From NCBI GenBank assembly GCA_905234305.1, contig CAJOHT010000076.1, positions 1-23,285 on the forward strand: a stretch of DNA of 23,285 nt. The letters run 5' to 3'. Source of the stretch: an uncultured Ruminococcus sp. GTDB taxonomy: Bacteria; Bacillota; Clostridia; Oscillospirales; Acutalibacteraceae. This document shows, piece after piece, positions 17,135 to 23,285 of the stretch (its first letter is position 1; each line of letters opens with the position of its first letter). The notes under the pieces were generated by a model. That model was not told the DNA's origin. It saw nothing but the letters and a program-made list of their open reading frames with translations, and made no database searches. The position numbers and the translations under genes were made by a program.

Positions 17135-17838
17135 TTAAATTATAAAGCCTCCGTTTACTCCGAGAATTTGTCCCGTAACAAAGCTCGCGTTATCGCTTGC
17201 TAAAAATACCGCCGCGTTCGCGATATCCTCGGGAGTACCAAGTCTTAAAAGCGGAGTTTCTTCGGTTAAGGCTTTTCTGGTTTCATTGTCAAAATCCTTC
17301 ATCATATCGGTGTCTATTATGCCAGGAGCGATACAGTTTACGCGGATATTTGAAGGGGCAACCTCCTTGGCGAGCGCCTTTGTCAGTCCGATTACGGCGG
17401 CTTTGGAAGCGCTGTAGTGAACCTCACAGGAGGCCCCGACTTGTCCCCACATTGAGCTTATGTTGATTATTGAGCCGCTTTTTCTTTTTATCTTGAGCAG
17501 TAAAAAACGCCGTCAAGATTAACCGCAAGCATTTTCCGCCATTCTCCGTCGGTTATGTCGGTAAACAGCTTTTGTTGAGAGATTCCCGCGTTATTTATGA
17601 GTACGTCTATATCGCCGATTTCGGCGAACATTTTTTTAACCGCACCGCTGTCGGAAATATCGCATTTAACTGTTTTACATTCGATATTATATTTTTGCGA
17701 CAATCTTTTTGATAAATCTTGTGCTTTACTTTCGTTTTTGTTATAATTGATTATAGGGGAAAAGCCCGCTTCGGCGAACGCCTCGGCGATAGCGGCGCCG
17801 ATTCCGCGAGAGGCTCCCGTTATCAGTACAGTTTTCAT
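17135..17838 (-). CDS. Short-chain dehydrogenase/reductase, FabG-like, frameshifted
   Basis: The N-terminal frame has the Rossmann motif TGASRGIG (residues 7-14), NNAG near residue 85 and NLDGVFYCSR. The other frame continues KSGSIINISSMWGQVG with the catalytic Ser, YSASK with the catalytic Tyr and Lys, IRVNCIAPG, and the C-terminal FVTGQILGVNGGF typical of 3-oxoacyl-ACP reductase. The break is at about 17489-17492. FabG relatives have about six residues between the CSR and IKRKSG equivalents, so about 19 bases appear missing; adding them gives about 240 residues, normal for FabG. As sequenced, the fragment lacks the catalytic triad. No other fatty acid synthesis gene is adjacent, so it may be a different SDR oxidoreductase. 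AGAAGGTG precedes the ATG. Confidence 0.85.
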
Positions 17839-17867
17839 ACCAACACCTTCTTTTAAGATTTAAGATT

Positions 17868-17896
17868 ATTGTACTATAAAACGGATATATAATCAA
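17868..17896 (-). promoter_or_regulatory. Sigma-A-type promoter of the FabG-like gene
   Basis: On the minus strand TTGATT (17891-17896) and TACAAT (17868-17873) with a 17-base spacer, about 30 bases upstream of the ATG at 17838. Confidence 0.65.
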
Positions 17897-17979
17897 CAAG
17901 AAAAGCTATCGGTTAATTTATACAAATCCCGAGCATAGAGTTTAGGCATATCGCCGAAAACGAAAAAAATTTTAGAATT

Positions 17980-18008
17980 TTGAAACTTTTTAAAAAAATT
18001 TTTACACT
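17980..18008 (+). promoter_or_regulatory. Promoter of secreted protein A (shared family promoter)
   Basis: TTGAAA at 17980-17985 and TACACT at 18003-18008, spacer 17. The same TTGAAA-CTTTTT start and TACACT -10 recur before gene B. A TATAAT at 18011-18016 is an alternative -10 but lacks a -35 at the right distance. Only the left half of the gene B palindrome is recognisable here. Confidence 0.55.
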
Positions 18009-18036
18009 TATATAATGAAGAACAGGAGGTATTACT

Positions 18037-19283
18037 ATGAAAATTTTTAAAAAATCATTAGGTGTTTTTTTATCACTAATTATCGCGGCAAGCGTTATTG
18101 TTATTCCTACAGCAGCTTCGGCGGCTGATACAATCAATAAGACCGTAATGCAGTATACGAATGTAAATTTAACCTTCGATAAACCTGAAAACGACGAATA
18201 TGACTGCAAAATTGAAAACAACGACAGCGGATACGCGAAAATAGAGGCGAATAACGAGGGCAATCATTATTGGCTTTGGGTGGAAGGTGTAAAAGCTACT
18301 AAATCCGTAAAACCCCTTATTACGATTACCGATAAAAAAAGCGGAAAAGAAGTAAAAAAATTCCAAATCACCGTAACAGCGGCAAAAAAGGTCAAGGCTT
18401 CTAACGTAACAATGAATAAAGGCATATGGAAGGAATTCCATATTAAAAACCCTTACATTAAGGAGCATAAGTTTTCCTATAACAAGAAAATCATTAAAAT
18501 CAAACAAGGCGGTTACAGTTACGGCGGCGGCAATTGGATCCATACGGGGGAACGACTACCGTTAAAGTAAAATTAGCGCTTAAGGGTCCCGATAAGCTGA
18601 TAAGTACATTCAAAATCACTGTCGGGGATTATAAGGCATCTCTTAAAAAATCGTATAAAAAATGTACGATCAAGTATAATAAGCATCTCAAGCATTCCTA
18701 CAACCTTGATGAAGGCGGCTCGATCGACATCGGCGAGGCGGTAAAGAATTTCCATTCCAACAGCGTAATTTCGGTAAAAATCAAGAATAAGAAAATCGCC
18801 GCGACCTGTAAATCGTATAAAACCGAAACTACTCCGAAGGCGGTAGCGGTTTACGGTCTTAAAACAGGTAAAACCAAGGTTGACGTATACGAAAAACGCG
18901 GCAAGGCAAAAAAGAAAAAAATCGGTACAATCAATATTACGGTAAAAAGAGCTAAGGACAGCGAAGTATACGGCGCCAACCGTGCGCTTGATAACGACGG
19001 TATTTTCTACGAGTTCTTCGTGCAGGTAGGCGATAAAATCGATTTAAAGACAATTGTCACCAGGCGTTATATAAATACCGATATATCGAGCTTTAAAGAC
19101 AACGAATATAAATTTACCTTTAAGGCTTCTCCTGCGGAAGTAATAACGGTAGACCAAAACGGAATATATACAATTTTAAGTAACGGAAATAATGATGTCG
19201 ATTATACTATCACCTTTGCTGACGGCTCAAAGGTATCGGGCGGCGGCAGCTTCGATATCGTTGACGATGATTTCTTTAGCTAA
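18037..19283 (+). CDS. Secreted protein A: Lys-rich, Ig-like repeats, frameshifted
   Basis: AGGAGGT lies 6 bases before ATG 18037. A signal peptide of about 30 residues ends TAASA. The mature part aligns along its length with intact gene D: an N-terminal beta-rich domain, then a GDYKASLKKSYKKCTIKYNKH block, a VYGLKTGKTKVDVYEKRG block, and a C-terminal segment (YKFTFKASPAEVITVDQNG, ending VDYTITFADGSKV) resembling bacterial Ig-like Big_2 domains. The frame breaks at about 18534-18545; against gene D, about five to seven residues are missing there and the shift fits loss of 3k+1 bases. Lys-rich, so strongly basic. Probably secreted or wall-associated; no enzymatic motif and no sortase signal. 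Function unknown. Confidence 0.72.
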
Positions 19284-19292
19284 GTAAAAAAT

Positions 19293-19336
19293 AAAAGCCG
19301 AAAGCTCAGCGTTTATGCGGGTTTTCGGCTTTTTCT
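19293..19336 (+). terminator. Intrinsic terminator after secreted protein A
   Basis: AAAAGCCGAAA (19293-19303) and TTTCGGCTTTT (19323-19333) form a perfect 11-bp stem with a 19-base loop, ending in a T-run. It lies 9 bases after the gene A stop and separates A from B transcriptionally. Confidence 0.82.
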
Positions 19337-19364
19337 AAAATTATTAAAAATTTATTTAAAAAAC

Positions 19365-19393
19365 TTGAAACTTTTTCGTGATTATCTTACACT
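19365..19393 (+). promoter_or_regulatory. Promoter of secreted protein B (shared family promoter)
   Basis: TTGAAA at 19365-19370 and TACACT at 19388-19393 with a 17-base spacer; same layout as upstream of genes A and C. Confidence 0.65.
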
Positions 19394-19406
19394 ACTATAG
19401 TGTAAG
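19386..19406. promoter_or_regulatory. Perfect 21-bp palindrome over the gene B -10 box, candidate operator
   Basis: Half-sites CTTACACTA and TAGTGTAAG are exact reverse complements around a CTA centre. The element covers the -10 hexamer and the expected transcript start near 19400, the usual place for a repressor operator. A reduced version (CTTAC, 6 bases, GTAAG) lies at the same place before gene C. No regulator gene is nearby to match it to. Confidence 0.55.
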
Positions 19407-19437
19407 ACGAAAAAACAGGATTTAAAGGAGAAGGAAA

Positions 19438-20426
19438 ATGAATCTTTTTAAGAAAGCAACAGGAATTGTTTTATGCTTAATAATTGTGCTTAGCGCGATA
19501 GCGGTACCGACAGCAGCTTCGGCGAAATCAATACCGACTACAAGAGCTTTTACATTATTTCAAAAAACCGTAAGTATCGTATTAATACAAACGTTAAATT
19601 TAAAAGCTCAAATAGTAAGGTAGCTCAGTTTAAAAACGAAGCTGTTCCTTATTCCGCGGGTTGGAATTATTCAACCCAAAGCGACAACGAGCCCGCGATC
19701 ATCAGAGGTTATAAAGCGGGTAAGGCTGTTATCACAGCTTACGAAAAAGGTACGAATAAAAAGCTCGGTACAATGAAAGTAACCGTAAAAAATATAAAGT
19801 CCTCCATAAAGAAGAAATATAAGACTACGACAATAAAATATAACCCTCATAGAAAAGATTATGTTTATACAAGCATCCTTGTAAATAACCCTAAAAAGGG
19901 CGCGGTATATACAGCTAAGGTAAATAATACGGATATCGCTAAGGCGAAAAAATGGTATAAAAGTAAGGTTAACTCCGTATTAACCGTACAGAATATAATC
20001 GAGTCCAGAAAAGTCGGAAAAACAAAAGCCGTTATTTACGAGAAGCTTAACGGAAAAAAGAGAAAAGTCGGCACAATCAACGTTGTAGTAAAATATAGAA
20101 CTACTGCTAACGTTTTAGCGATGGTAGAGAGAAACGACCCGATGTACTGGGATCAGTACCAGCCCGTAGGATATCAGTTCAACGTTGTTAACGATGTTAA
20201 AATCTATTATCTAAGCGGCTATAAAGAGTCCGAATATAAAATAACCTTTAAAAATACAAACCCCGACGTACTCAGCGTGGATGAAGAAGGAAACGCTACC
20301 GTATTAAAATTACCCGGAGAAAAAGAAAAATACGGAGTTAAGGTAACAATTACATTCAACGACGGCTCAGAATACAAGGTTACGGTTACAGGTCCCTCAA
20401 TCGGTGACGACAGCATGTTTGAATAA
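19438..20426 (+). CDS. Secreted protein B: Lys-rich, Ig-like repeats, frameshifted
   Basis: AAAGGAG precedes ATG 19438. The signal peptide (MNLFKKATGIVLCLIIVLSA, ending TAASA) is nearly the same as that of gene C. The frame breaks near 19525-19545, right after the cleavage region. The other frame then runs on open to 20426 with TDYKSFYIISKNRKYRI, RGYKAGKAVITAYEKG, KKKYKTTTIKYNPH, VGKTKAVIYEKLNGKK and a C-terminal KITFKNTNPDVLSVDEEG/ITFNDGSEY block, matching genes A and D domain by domain but without their N-terminal domain. The shift fits loss of 3k+1 bases. As sequenced, only about 60 residues (mostly signal peptide) would be made. Probably a secreted surface protein; function unknown. Confidence 0.7.
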
Positions 20427-20455
20427 TTTTGTTTTTGATCTTACTATAGCGTAAG
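20419..20455 (+). promoter_or_regulatory. Promoter of secreted protein C with partial palindrome
   Basis: TTGAAT at 20419-20424 (overlapping the gene B stop) and TACTAT at 20442-20447 with a 17-base spacer. CTTAC and GTAAG arms at 20440-20455 align with the gene B palindrome but are 5 bases shorter overall and imperfect in the centre. Confidence 0.5.
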
Positions 20456-20481
20456 AAAAAACAAAATTTAAGGAGAAGGAA

Positions 20482-20906
20482 ATGAATCTTTTTAAGAAAG
20501 TAACAGGAATAGTTTTAAGCTTAATAATCGCGCTCAGCGCGGCAGCGGTACCGACAGCGGTATTCGCCGCGGAGGAAGCGGTAGAAACAAAGAACTTAAC
20601 CCTTAACCGTTTCGGCGGATATACTTATACTATCGATAAGGAAGCGGGCTATTGGTACGGTTATAACGTAACGGATAACAATAATAACGCGATAGCGGTT
20701 GATATTGAGGACTGGCCTGTATATAGCGAAAATAACTGGGTATATATCACGGTATTATCAGCTATAATGTAACCTATGATGAATTAATGACTATGAGAAA
20801 ATACGATCTCCAAAATTATGATTATTACTATATGGATTTAGGTTATACAATGAAGTTTACCGACGGTTCGAGCTATTACGGAATCTATTCCGTATGTATA
20901 GAGTAA
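20482..20906 (+). CDS. Secreted protein C: short, Tyr/Asn-rich, frameshifted
   Basis: AAGGAG precedes ATG 20482. The signal peptide (MNLFKKVTGIVLSLIIALSA, then AVPTAVFA) is almost identical to that of gene B at DNA level, but the mature protein differs: it is short, rich in Tyr, Asn and acidic residues, and lacks the Lys-rich repeats. The first frame ends with WVYITVLSAIM; the other frame continues from about 20755 with SYNVTYDEL and ends TMKFTDGSSYYGIYSVCIE at 20906, whose MKFTDGSSY recalls the ITFNDGSEY end of B. This suggests one protein of about 145 residues split by a 3k+1-base loss, the same class as in A and B. Function unknown. Confidence 0.62.
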
Positions 20907-20982
20907 CAGTAGTAACCCGAACCATGCTTTATAAGGAGTAATTATTTAAGCTATTTCGAGAGCTATGCTCTCATCTTTCCTC

Positions 20983-21019
20983 AGGAAGCAGGTTCCAAAA
21001 AAGAGCCTGCTTCCTCTCA
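20983..21019 (+). terminator. Hairpin after secreted protein C, probable terminator
   Basis: AGGAAGCAGG (20983-20992) and CCTGCTTCCT (21006-21015) form a perfect 10-bp stem with a 13-base loop, followed only by CTCATTT, a weak T-tract. A smaller hairpin, GAGAGC-TAT-GCTCTC, lies just upstream at 20958-20972. The region 20907-21055 holds no gene that I can see. Confidence 0.55.
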
Positions 21020-21055
21020 TTTATACCCGTCAAAATCCGTAAAACGGCATAAAAC

Positions 21056-21084
21056 TTGCATTTTTTAGATTTTAATGTTATAAT
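21056..21084 (+). promoter_or_regulatory. Sigma-A-type promoter of secreted protein D
   Basis: TTGCAT at 21056-21061 and a perfect TATAAT at 21079-21084, spacer 17. It lacks the TACACT/palindrome features of the A, B and C promoters, so D may be regulated differently. The 5' leader is about 80 bases long. Confidence 0.65.
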
Positions 21085-21172
21085 AGAATTATAATGCTGA
21101 TTGCTAATAAAAAGGTGAATAAAATCAGTCATTATTTAGTAATCAGTATTGATATTAGAAGGAGGAATAAAA

Positions 21173-22441
21173 ATGAAGTTAACGAAGTCAGTTTTATCCG
21201 TTTTTTTAACGGCGTTTATGTTAATCGGTACATTAGTTATCCCCGCCTCAGCGGTATCCTTAACGGCATTAAAAAAGGAATTGACTCAGTATACTACCGC
21301 TGAGTATCATGACTCAAAGTCGAGTAAGGACACCTATAATTTCAAAATCAAAAACAATTCAAAAAACTATATTAAAGTTACGTTGGTGGACGTCGGCTCA
21401 AGCTATCGTCTTTCCGTTAAAGCTAAAAAAGCTACGACTGATAAGGATAATCCTGTTTTAACCGTTTATAAAGAGAAAAACGGAAAAACAACCGAAGTTA
21501 AAAAGTATAGCTTTACCGTTAATAAGCCCGAGAAGAAGACATTTTCAAATATCAATATCAACGTAAAAATGACTAAGGAAAAGACCCTTACAAATCCGTA
21601 TTACAAGGACTATTCCTTTACGTACGATAAAAAAATCGCTAAAATCAATACCGCTTATACGGCGAAGGGTACAAAAGTTACCTATAAAATCAAGGCGCTT
21701 AAAAAGGGTTCCACCAAGGTCAAGGTGTTTATTAAGGGAACAGGCGTAAAAGCGGGTACCTTTAAAATCACCGCGGGAGATTTTCCGACTAAGCTGCGCG
21801 ATAAGTATAAGACGCTCGAGCTTAAATACAACGCCCACGGTTCCAGTACCTATATGAAGGACAGTCACGTTAAGCTCAATAATATGCTTAAGGACAGAAA
21901 ACACGGCGCGGTTTATTCCGTAGCGATAGATAACGAGAAAATAGCGACCTCTCTTATCGACAAAAAGAAAACGACGGTTTATTCCGCAGGTAAGGGAGAA
22001 ACCGAGGCTAAGGTTTATCAGAAAATCGGTGATAAGGAAGAAACCGAAATCGCTTCCTTTAAAATCAAAGTAAAAAAAGCTAAGATGAACTATGTCGCTA
22101 AGCAGAATATGCTGTTCTTTAACGACGGAATTTTCGGCAGCGGCGAAATGGTTGAGTTTCTTTCCCCGAATGAGAGTTTTACGATGAAGGATACTATCGT
22201 AAAATCGCTTATTAATAATACTTATACGGGGTCGCATTTTAAAAAATCTCTGTATAAGATAACCTATAAGTCTACCGATAAATCGGTTGTAACGGTTAAT
22301 AAGGACGGTAAGGTAACGGCTAAAAAGGTTGGAAACGCTGTAGTTAATTATACGATAACATTTTCCGACGACTCAAAATTCCACGGAGGTTGTCCGATAG
22401 AGGTATGGGAATCAGCCGACCGTCCCGATAGACCCGCTTAA
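21173..22441 (+). CDS. Secreted protein D: intact Lys-rich protein with Ig-like repeats
   Basis: 422 residues from ATG 21173, preceded by AAGGAGG; the open frame extends to 21149 without a ribosome site. A signal peptide of about 27 residues (ending IPASA) is followed by an N-terminal beta-rich domain, a block with KIKALKKGSTKVKVFIKG and a GDFPTKLRDKYKTLELKYNAHG segment, a VYSVAIDNEKIATS / KAKVYQKIGDKEETEIASFKIKV-type block, and a C-terminal Big_2-like domain (YKITYKSTDKSVVTVNKDGKV then ITFSDDSKF). Extremely Lys-rich, so basic and likely to bind anionic wall polymers (inference). No sortase motif, catalytic motif or C-terminal membrane helix, so release or non-covalent wall binding is expected. 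It is the only undamaged member of the four-gene cluster and is the best template for repairing A and B. Confidence 0.8.
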   Translation: MKLTKSVLSVFLTAFMLIGTLVIPASAVSLTALKKELTQYTTAEYHDSKSSKDTYNFKIKNNSKNYIKVTLVDVGSSYRLSVKAKKATTDKDNPVLTVYKEKNGKTTEVKKYSFTVNKPEKKTFSNININVKMTKEKTLTNPYYKDYSFTYDKKIAKINTAYTAKGTKVTYKIKALKKGSTKVKVFIKGTGVKAGTFKITAGDFPTKLRDKYKTLELKYNAHGSSTYMKDSHVKLNNMLKDRKHGAVYSVAIDNEKIATSLIDKKKTTVYSAGKGETEAKVYQKIGDKEETEIASFKIKVKKAKMNYVAKQNMLFFNDGIFGSGEMVEFLSPNESFTMKDTIVKSLINNTYTGSHFKKSLYKITYKSTDKSVVTVNKDGKVTAKKVGNAVVNYTITFSDDSKFHGGCPIEVWESADRPDRPA

Positions 22442-22474
22442 TAATTAAAATTTTGTTACACTTAAAAAAACCTG

Positions 22475-22502
22475 TTGATTTTCTTATCCAAAGGTATATA
22501 AT
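22475..22502 (+). promoter_or_regulatory. Sigma-A-type promoter of the 22525 gene
   Basis: TTGATT at 22475-22480 and a perfect TATAAT at 22497-22502, spacer 16, which leaves only a very short leader before the coding start. Confidence 0.6.
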
Positions 22503-22524
22503 ATTTTAAAAGGGTGTGATAAAA

Positions 22525-22899
22525 GTGGACATTGTACTTGAGAAAAGATTATTTTTGATCCGTAACGACGAGGTTCTTCTATTTAAGCATAACGACGAAT
22601 ATGACGGAGACGATAAAAACATCGACGAGTTTACTAATCCAAAGTTTTTAAGATACATCGGAGTAAAAAGATGTAAAGAAGGATTAGAAGAGGTTTACTA
22701 TTATTTCGCAAAAACCAACGATTTATATATAACTCAGACAGGTCATTGGACTGAGATAAAAAAAGCGATTTATTATCCCGCTAAGCCTCTGACCTCAGCT
22801 GTGCTTAACGACTATATCCGTAACGGTCAGTATGATAAAGAAATAAGGATCGGCGTTAAAAACGGCGATAATGTAAATTTTACAACAGTAACAATATAA
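22525..22899 (+). CDS. Hypothetical protein, cytosolic
   Basis: About 124 residues from GTG 22525, preferred to GTG 22516 because AGGGTG lies 8 bases before 22525. I do not recognise the family. There is no signal peptide or membrane segment; the protein is rich in charged and aromatic residues, with an N-terminal VLEKRLFLIRNDEVLLFKH strand-like stretch, a central HWTEIKKAIYYPAKPLTS segment and a C-terminal strand-rich end. It has its own promoter and terminator, so it is a single-gene unit between the secreted family and ddh. Codon use looks like the neighbours. No function can be offered. Confidence 0.7.
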   Translation: MDIVLEKRLFLIRNDEVLLFKHNDEYDGDDKNIDEFTNPKFLRYIGVKRCKEGLEEVYYYFAKTNDLYITQTGHWTEIKKAIYYPAKPLTSAVLNDYIRNGQYDKEIRIGVKNGDNVNFTTVTI

Positions 22900-22903
22900 A
22901 ATT

Positions 22904-22926
22904 AAGACCGCTTCGGCGGTCTTTTT
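22904..22926 (+). terminator. Intrinsic terminator after the 22525 gene
   Basis: AAGACCGC (22904-22911), a TTCG tetraloop, GCGGTCTT (22916-22923) and a T-run: a textbook intrinsic terminator. Confidence 0.92.
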
Positions 22927-22928
22927 GC

Positions 22929-22957
22929 TTGCATATGCTTTTTATTTATGCTAAAAT
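22929..22957 (+). promoter_or_regulatory. Sigma-A-type promoter of ddh
   Basis: TTGCAT at 22929-22934 and TAAAAT at 22952-22957 with a 17-base spacer, directly after the preceding terminator. Confidence 0.65.
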
Positions 22958-22988
22958 TGGCTTGTAATTTAAAAAAAGGAGCGATTTT

Positions 22989-23285
22989 ATGAGTATAAGA
23001 ATAGCTATTTTAGGATACGGAAACTTAGGCAGAGGCGTTGAGGCGGCGATCAAGCAGAATCCCGACCTCGAGCTTACGGGCGTTTATACGCGCAGAAATC
23101 CCGACAGTTTAAAAATCAACACCGAGGGTGTGGCGGTACGCTCGACCGCGGAGCTTGAAGCGGGCAGGGATGATATCGACGTACTCGTGATCTGCGGCGG
23201 CTCGGCTACCGATTTGCCCGAGATGACCCCGAAATACGCGTCGATGTATAATGTAATCGATAGCTTCGATACCCATGCCAAAATC
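22989..23285 (+). CDS. ddh: meso-Diaminopimelate D-dehydrogenase (3' end outside window)
   Basis: 99 codons are visible from ATG 22989 (AAGGAG about 8 bases upstream) and remain open to the window end. The N-terminal nucleotide-binding motif GYGNLGRGVE, then the VYTRRNPDS loop and CGGSATDLPEMTPKYA followed by NVIDSFDTHAKI are diagnostic of diaminopimelate dehydrogenase. The enzyme reversibly converts L-tetrahydrodipicolinate, ammonia and NADPH to meso-diaminopimelate in one step, supplying lysine and peptidoglycan precursors in the cytoplasm. It stands alone behind its own promoter. Only the N-terminal domain is visible, so integrity of the rest cannot be judged. Confidence 0.93.
   Translation, partial: MSIRIAILGYGNLGRGVEAAIKQNPDLELTGVYTRRNPDSLKINTEGVAVRSTAELEAGRDDIDVLVICGGSATDLPEMTPKYASMYNVIDSFDTHAKI

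Noticed and set aside
17913..18263. 116-codon minus-strand hydrophobic open frame over the start of secreted protein A
   Set aside because: It is antisense to the signal peptide and promoter of A and has no ribosome site.
19386..19406. The gene B palindrome as a BlaI/MecI or CopY operator
   Set aside because: The outer TACA/TGTA pairs resemble such operators, but the spacing between them is much longer than the usual short gap and no cognate regulator is in the window.
21545..22237. 230-codon minus-strand open frame inside secreted protein D
   Set aside because: Antisense of a Lys-rich gene, which naturally yields long open Phe/Leu-rich frames; no start signals.
22456..22463. TTACACTT after gene D as another copy of the A/B family promoter
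   Set aside because: There is no TTGAA-type hexamer 17 bases upstream, and the downstream gene has a better promoter at 22475-22502.

Overview
The window looks like a chromosomal segment of a spore-forming, low-to-mid-GC Gram-positive bacterium of class Clostridia (probably Oscillospirales or Ruminococcus-like; the rank is inference). The basis is a T-box-controlled valS, a SpoVAE gene, a meso-diaminopimelate dehydrogenase, strong AGGAGG-type ribosome binding sites throughout, and a Gld-type ABC cluster with a DUF4340 protein as seen in this group. I see no phage, plasmid, transposase, tRNA, rRNA or CRISPR signal.

Layout. 1-4657 (minus): a tightly coupled four-gene ABC-2 export-like operon read ATPase, permease, GldG-like auxiliary protein, DUF4340 protein; the ATPase is frameshifted. 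4804-8703 (plus): a lone spoVAE, then a two-gene heterodimeric ABC exporter in which the first subunit carries the degenerate catalytic residues and the second the consensus ones. 8700-11691: promoter, T-box leader with a GUA (valine) specifier, terminator and valS, which is frameshifted in its editing domain. 11692-11889: a gene-free stretch with hairpins and a period-7 A/T-rich tract. 11890-12312 (minus): nucleoside 2-deoxyribosyltransferase. 12373-17073: divergent yfhO and gtrA/gtcA-like genes, the latter followed by a lipoprotein gene; together they suggest surface-polymer glycosylation. 17135-17838 (minus): a frameshifted FabG-like reductase. 18037-22441: four tandem secreted proteins (here A, B, C, D); A, B and D are Lys-rich and Ig-like, C is short and Tyr/Asn-rich. 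A, B and C share a promoter pattern, and B has a perfect 21-bp palindrome over its -10 box. 22525-22899: an unknown small protein. 22989 to the end: ddh.

Two patterns stand out. First, six genes are broken, and all six breaks fit the loss of 3k+1 bases (about 16, 10 and 19 in the three with a good family comparison), one of them in normally essential valS. This suggests a common cause, possibly assembly or consensus error, so gene loss should not be assumed. Second, the A-D locus looks like a small, recently duplicated secreted-protein family with a conserved promoter and signal peptide but divergent mature parts; it is the best candidate for an undescribed system here.
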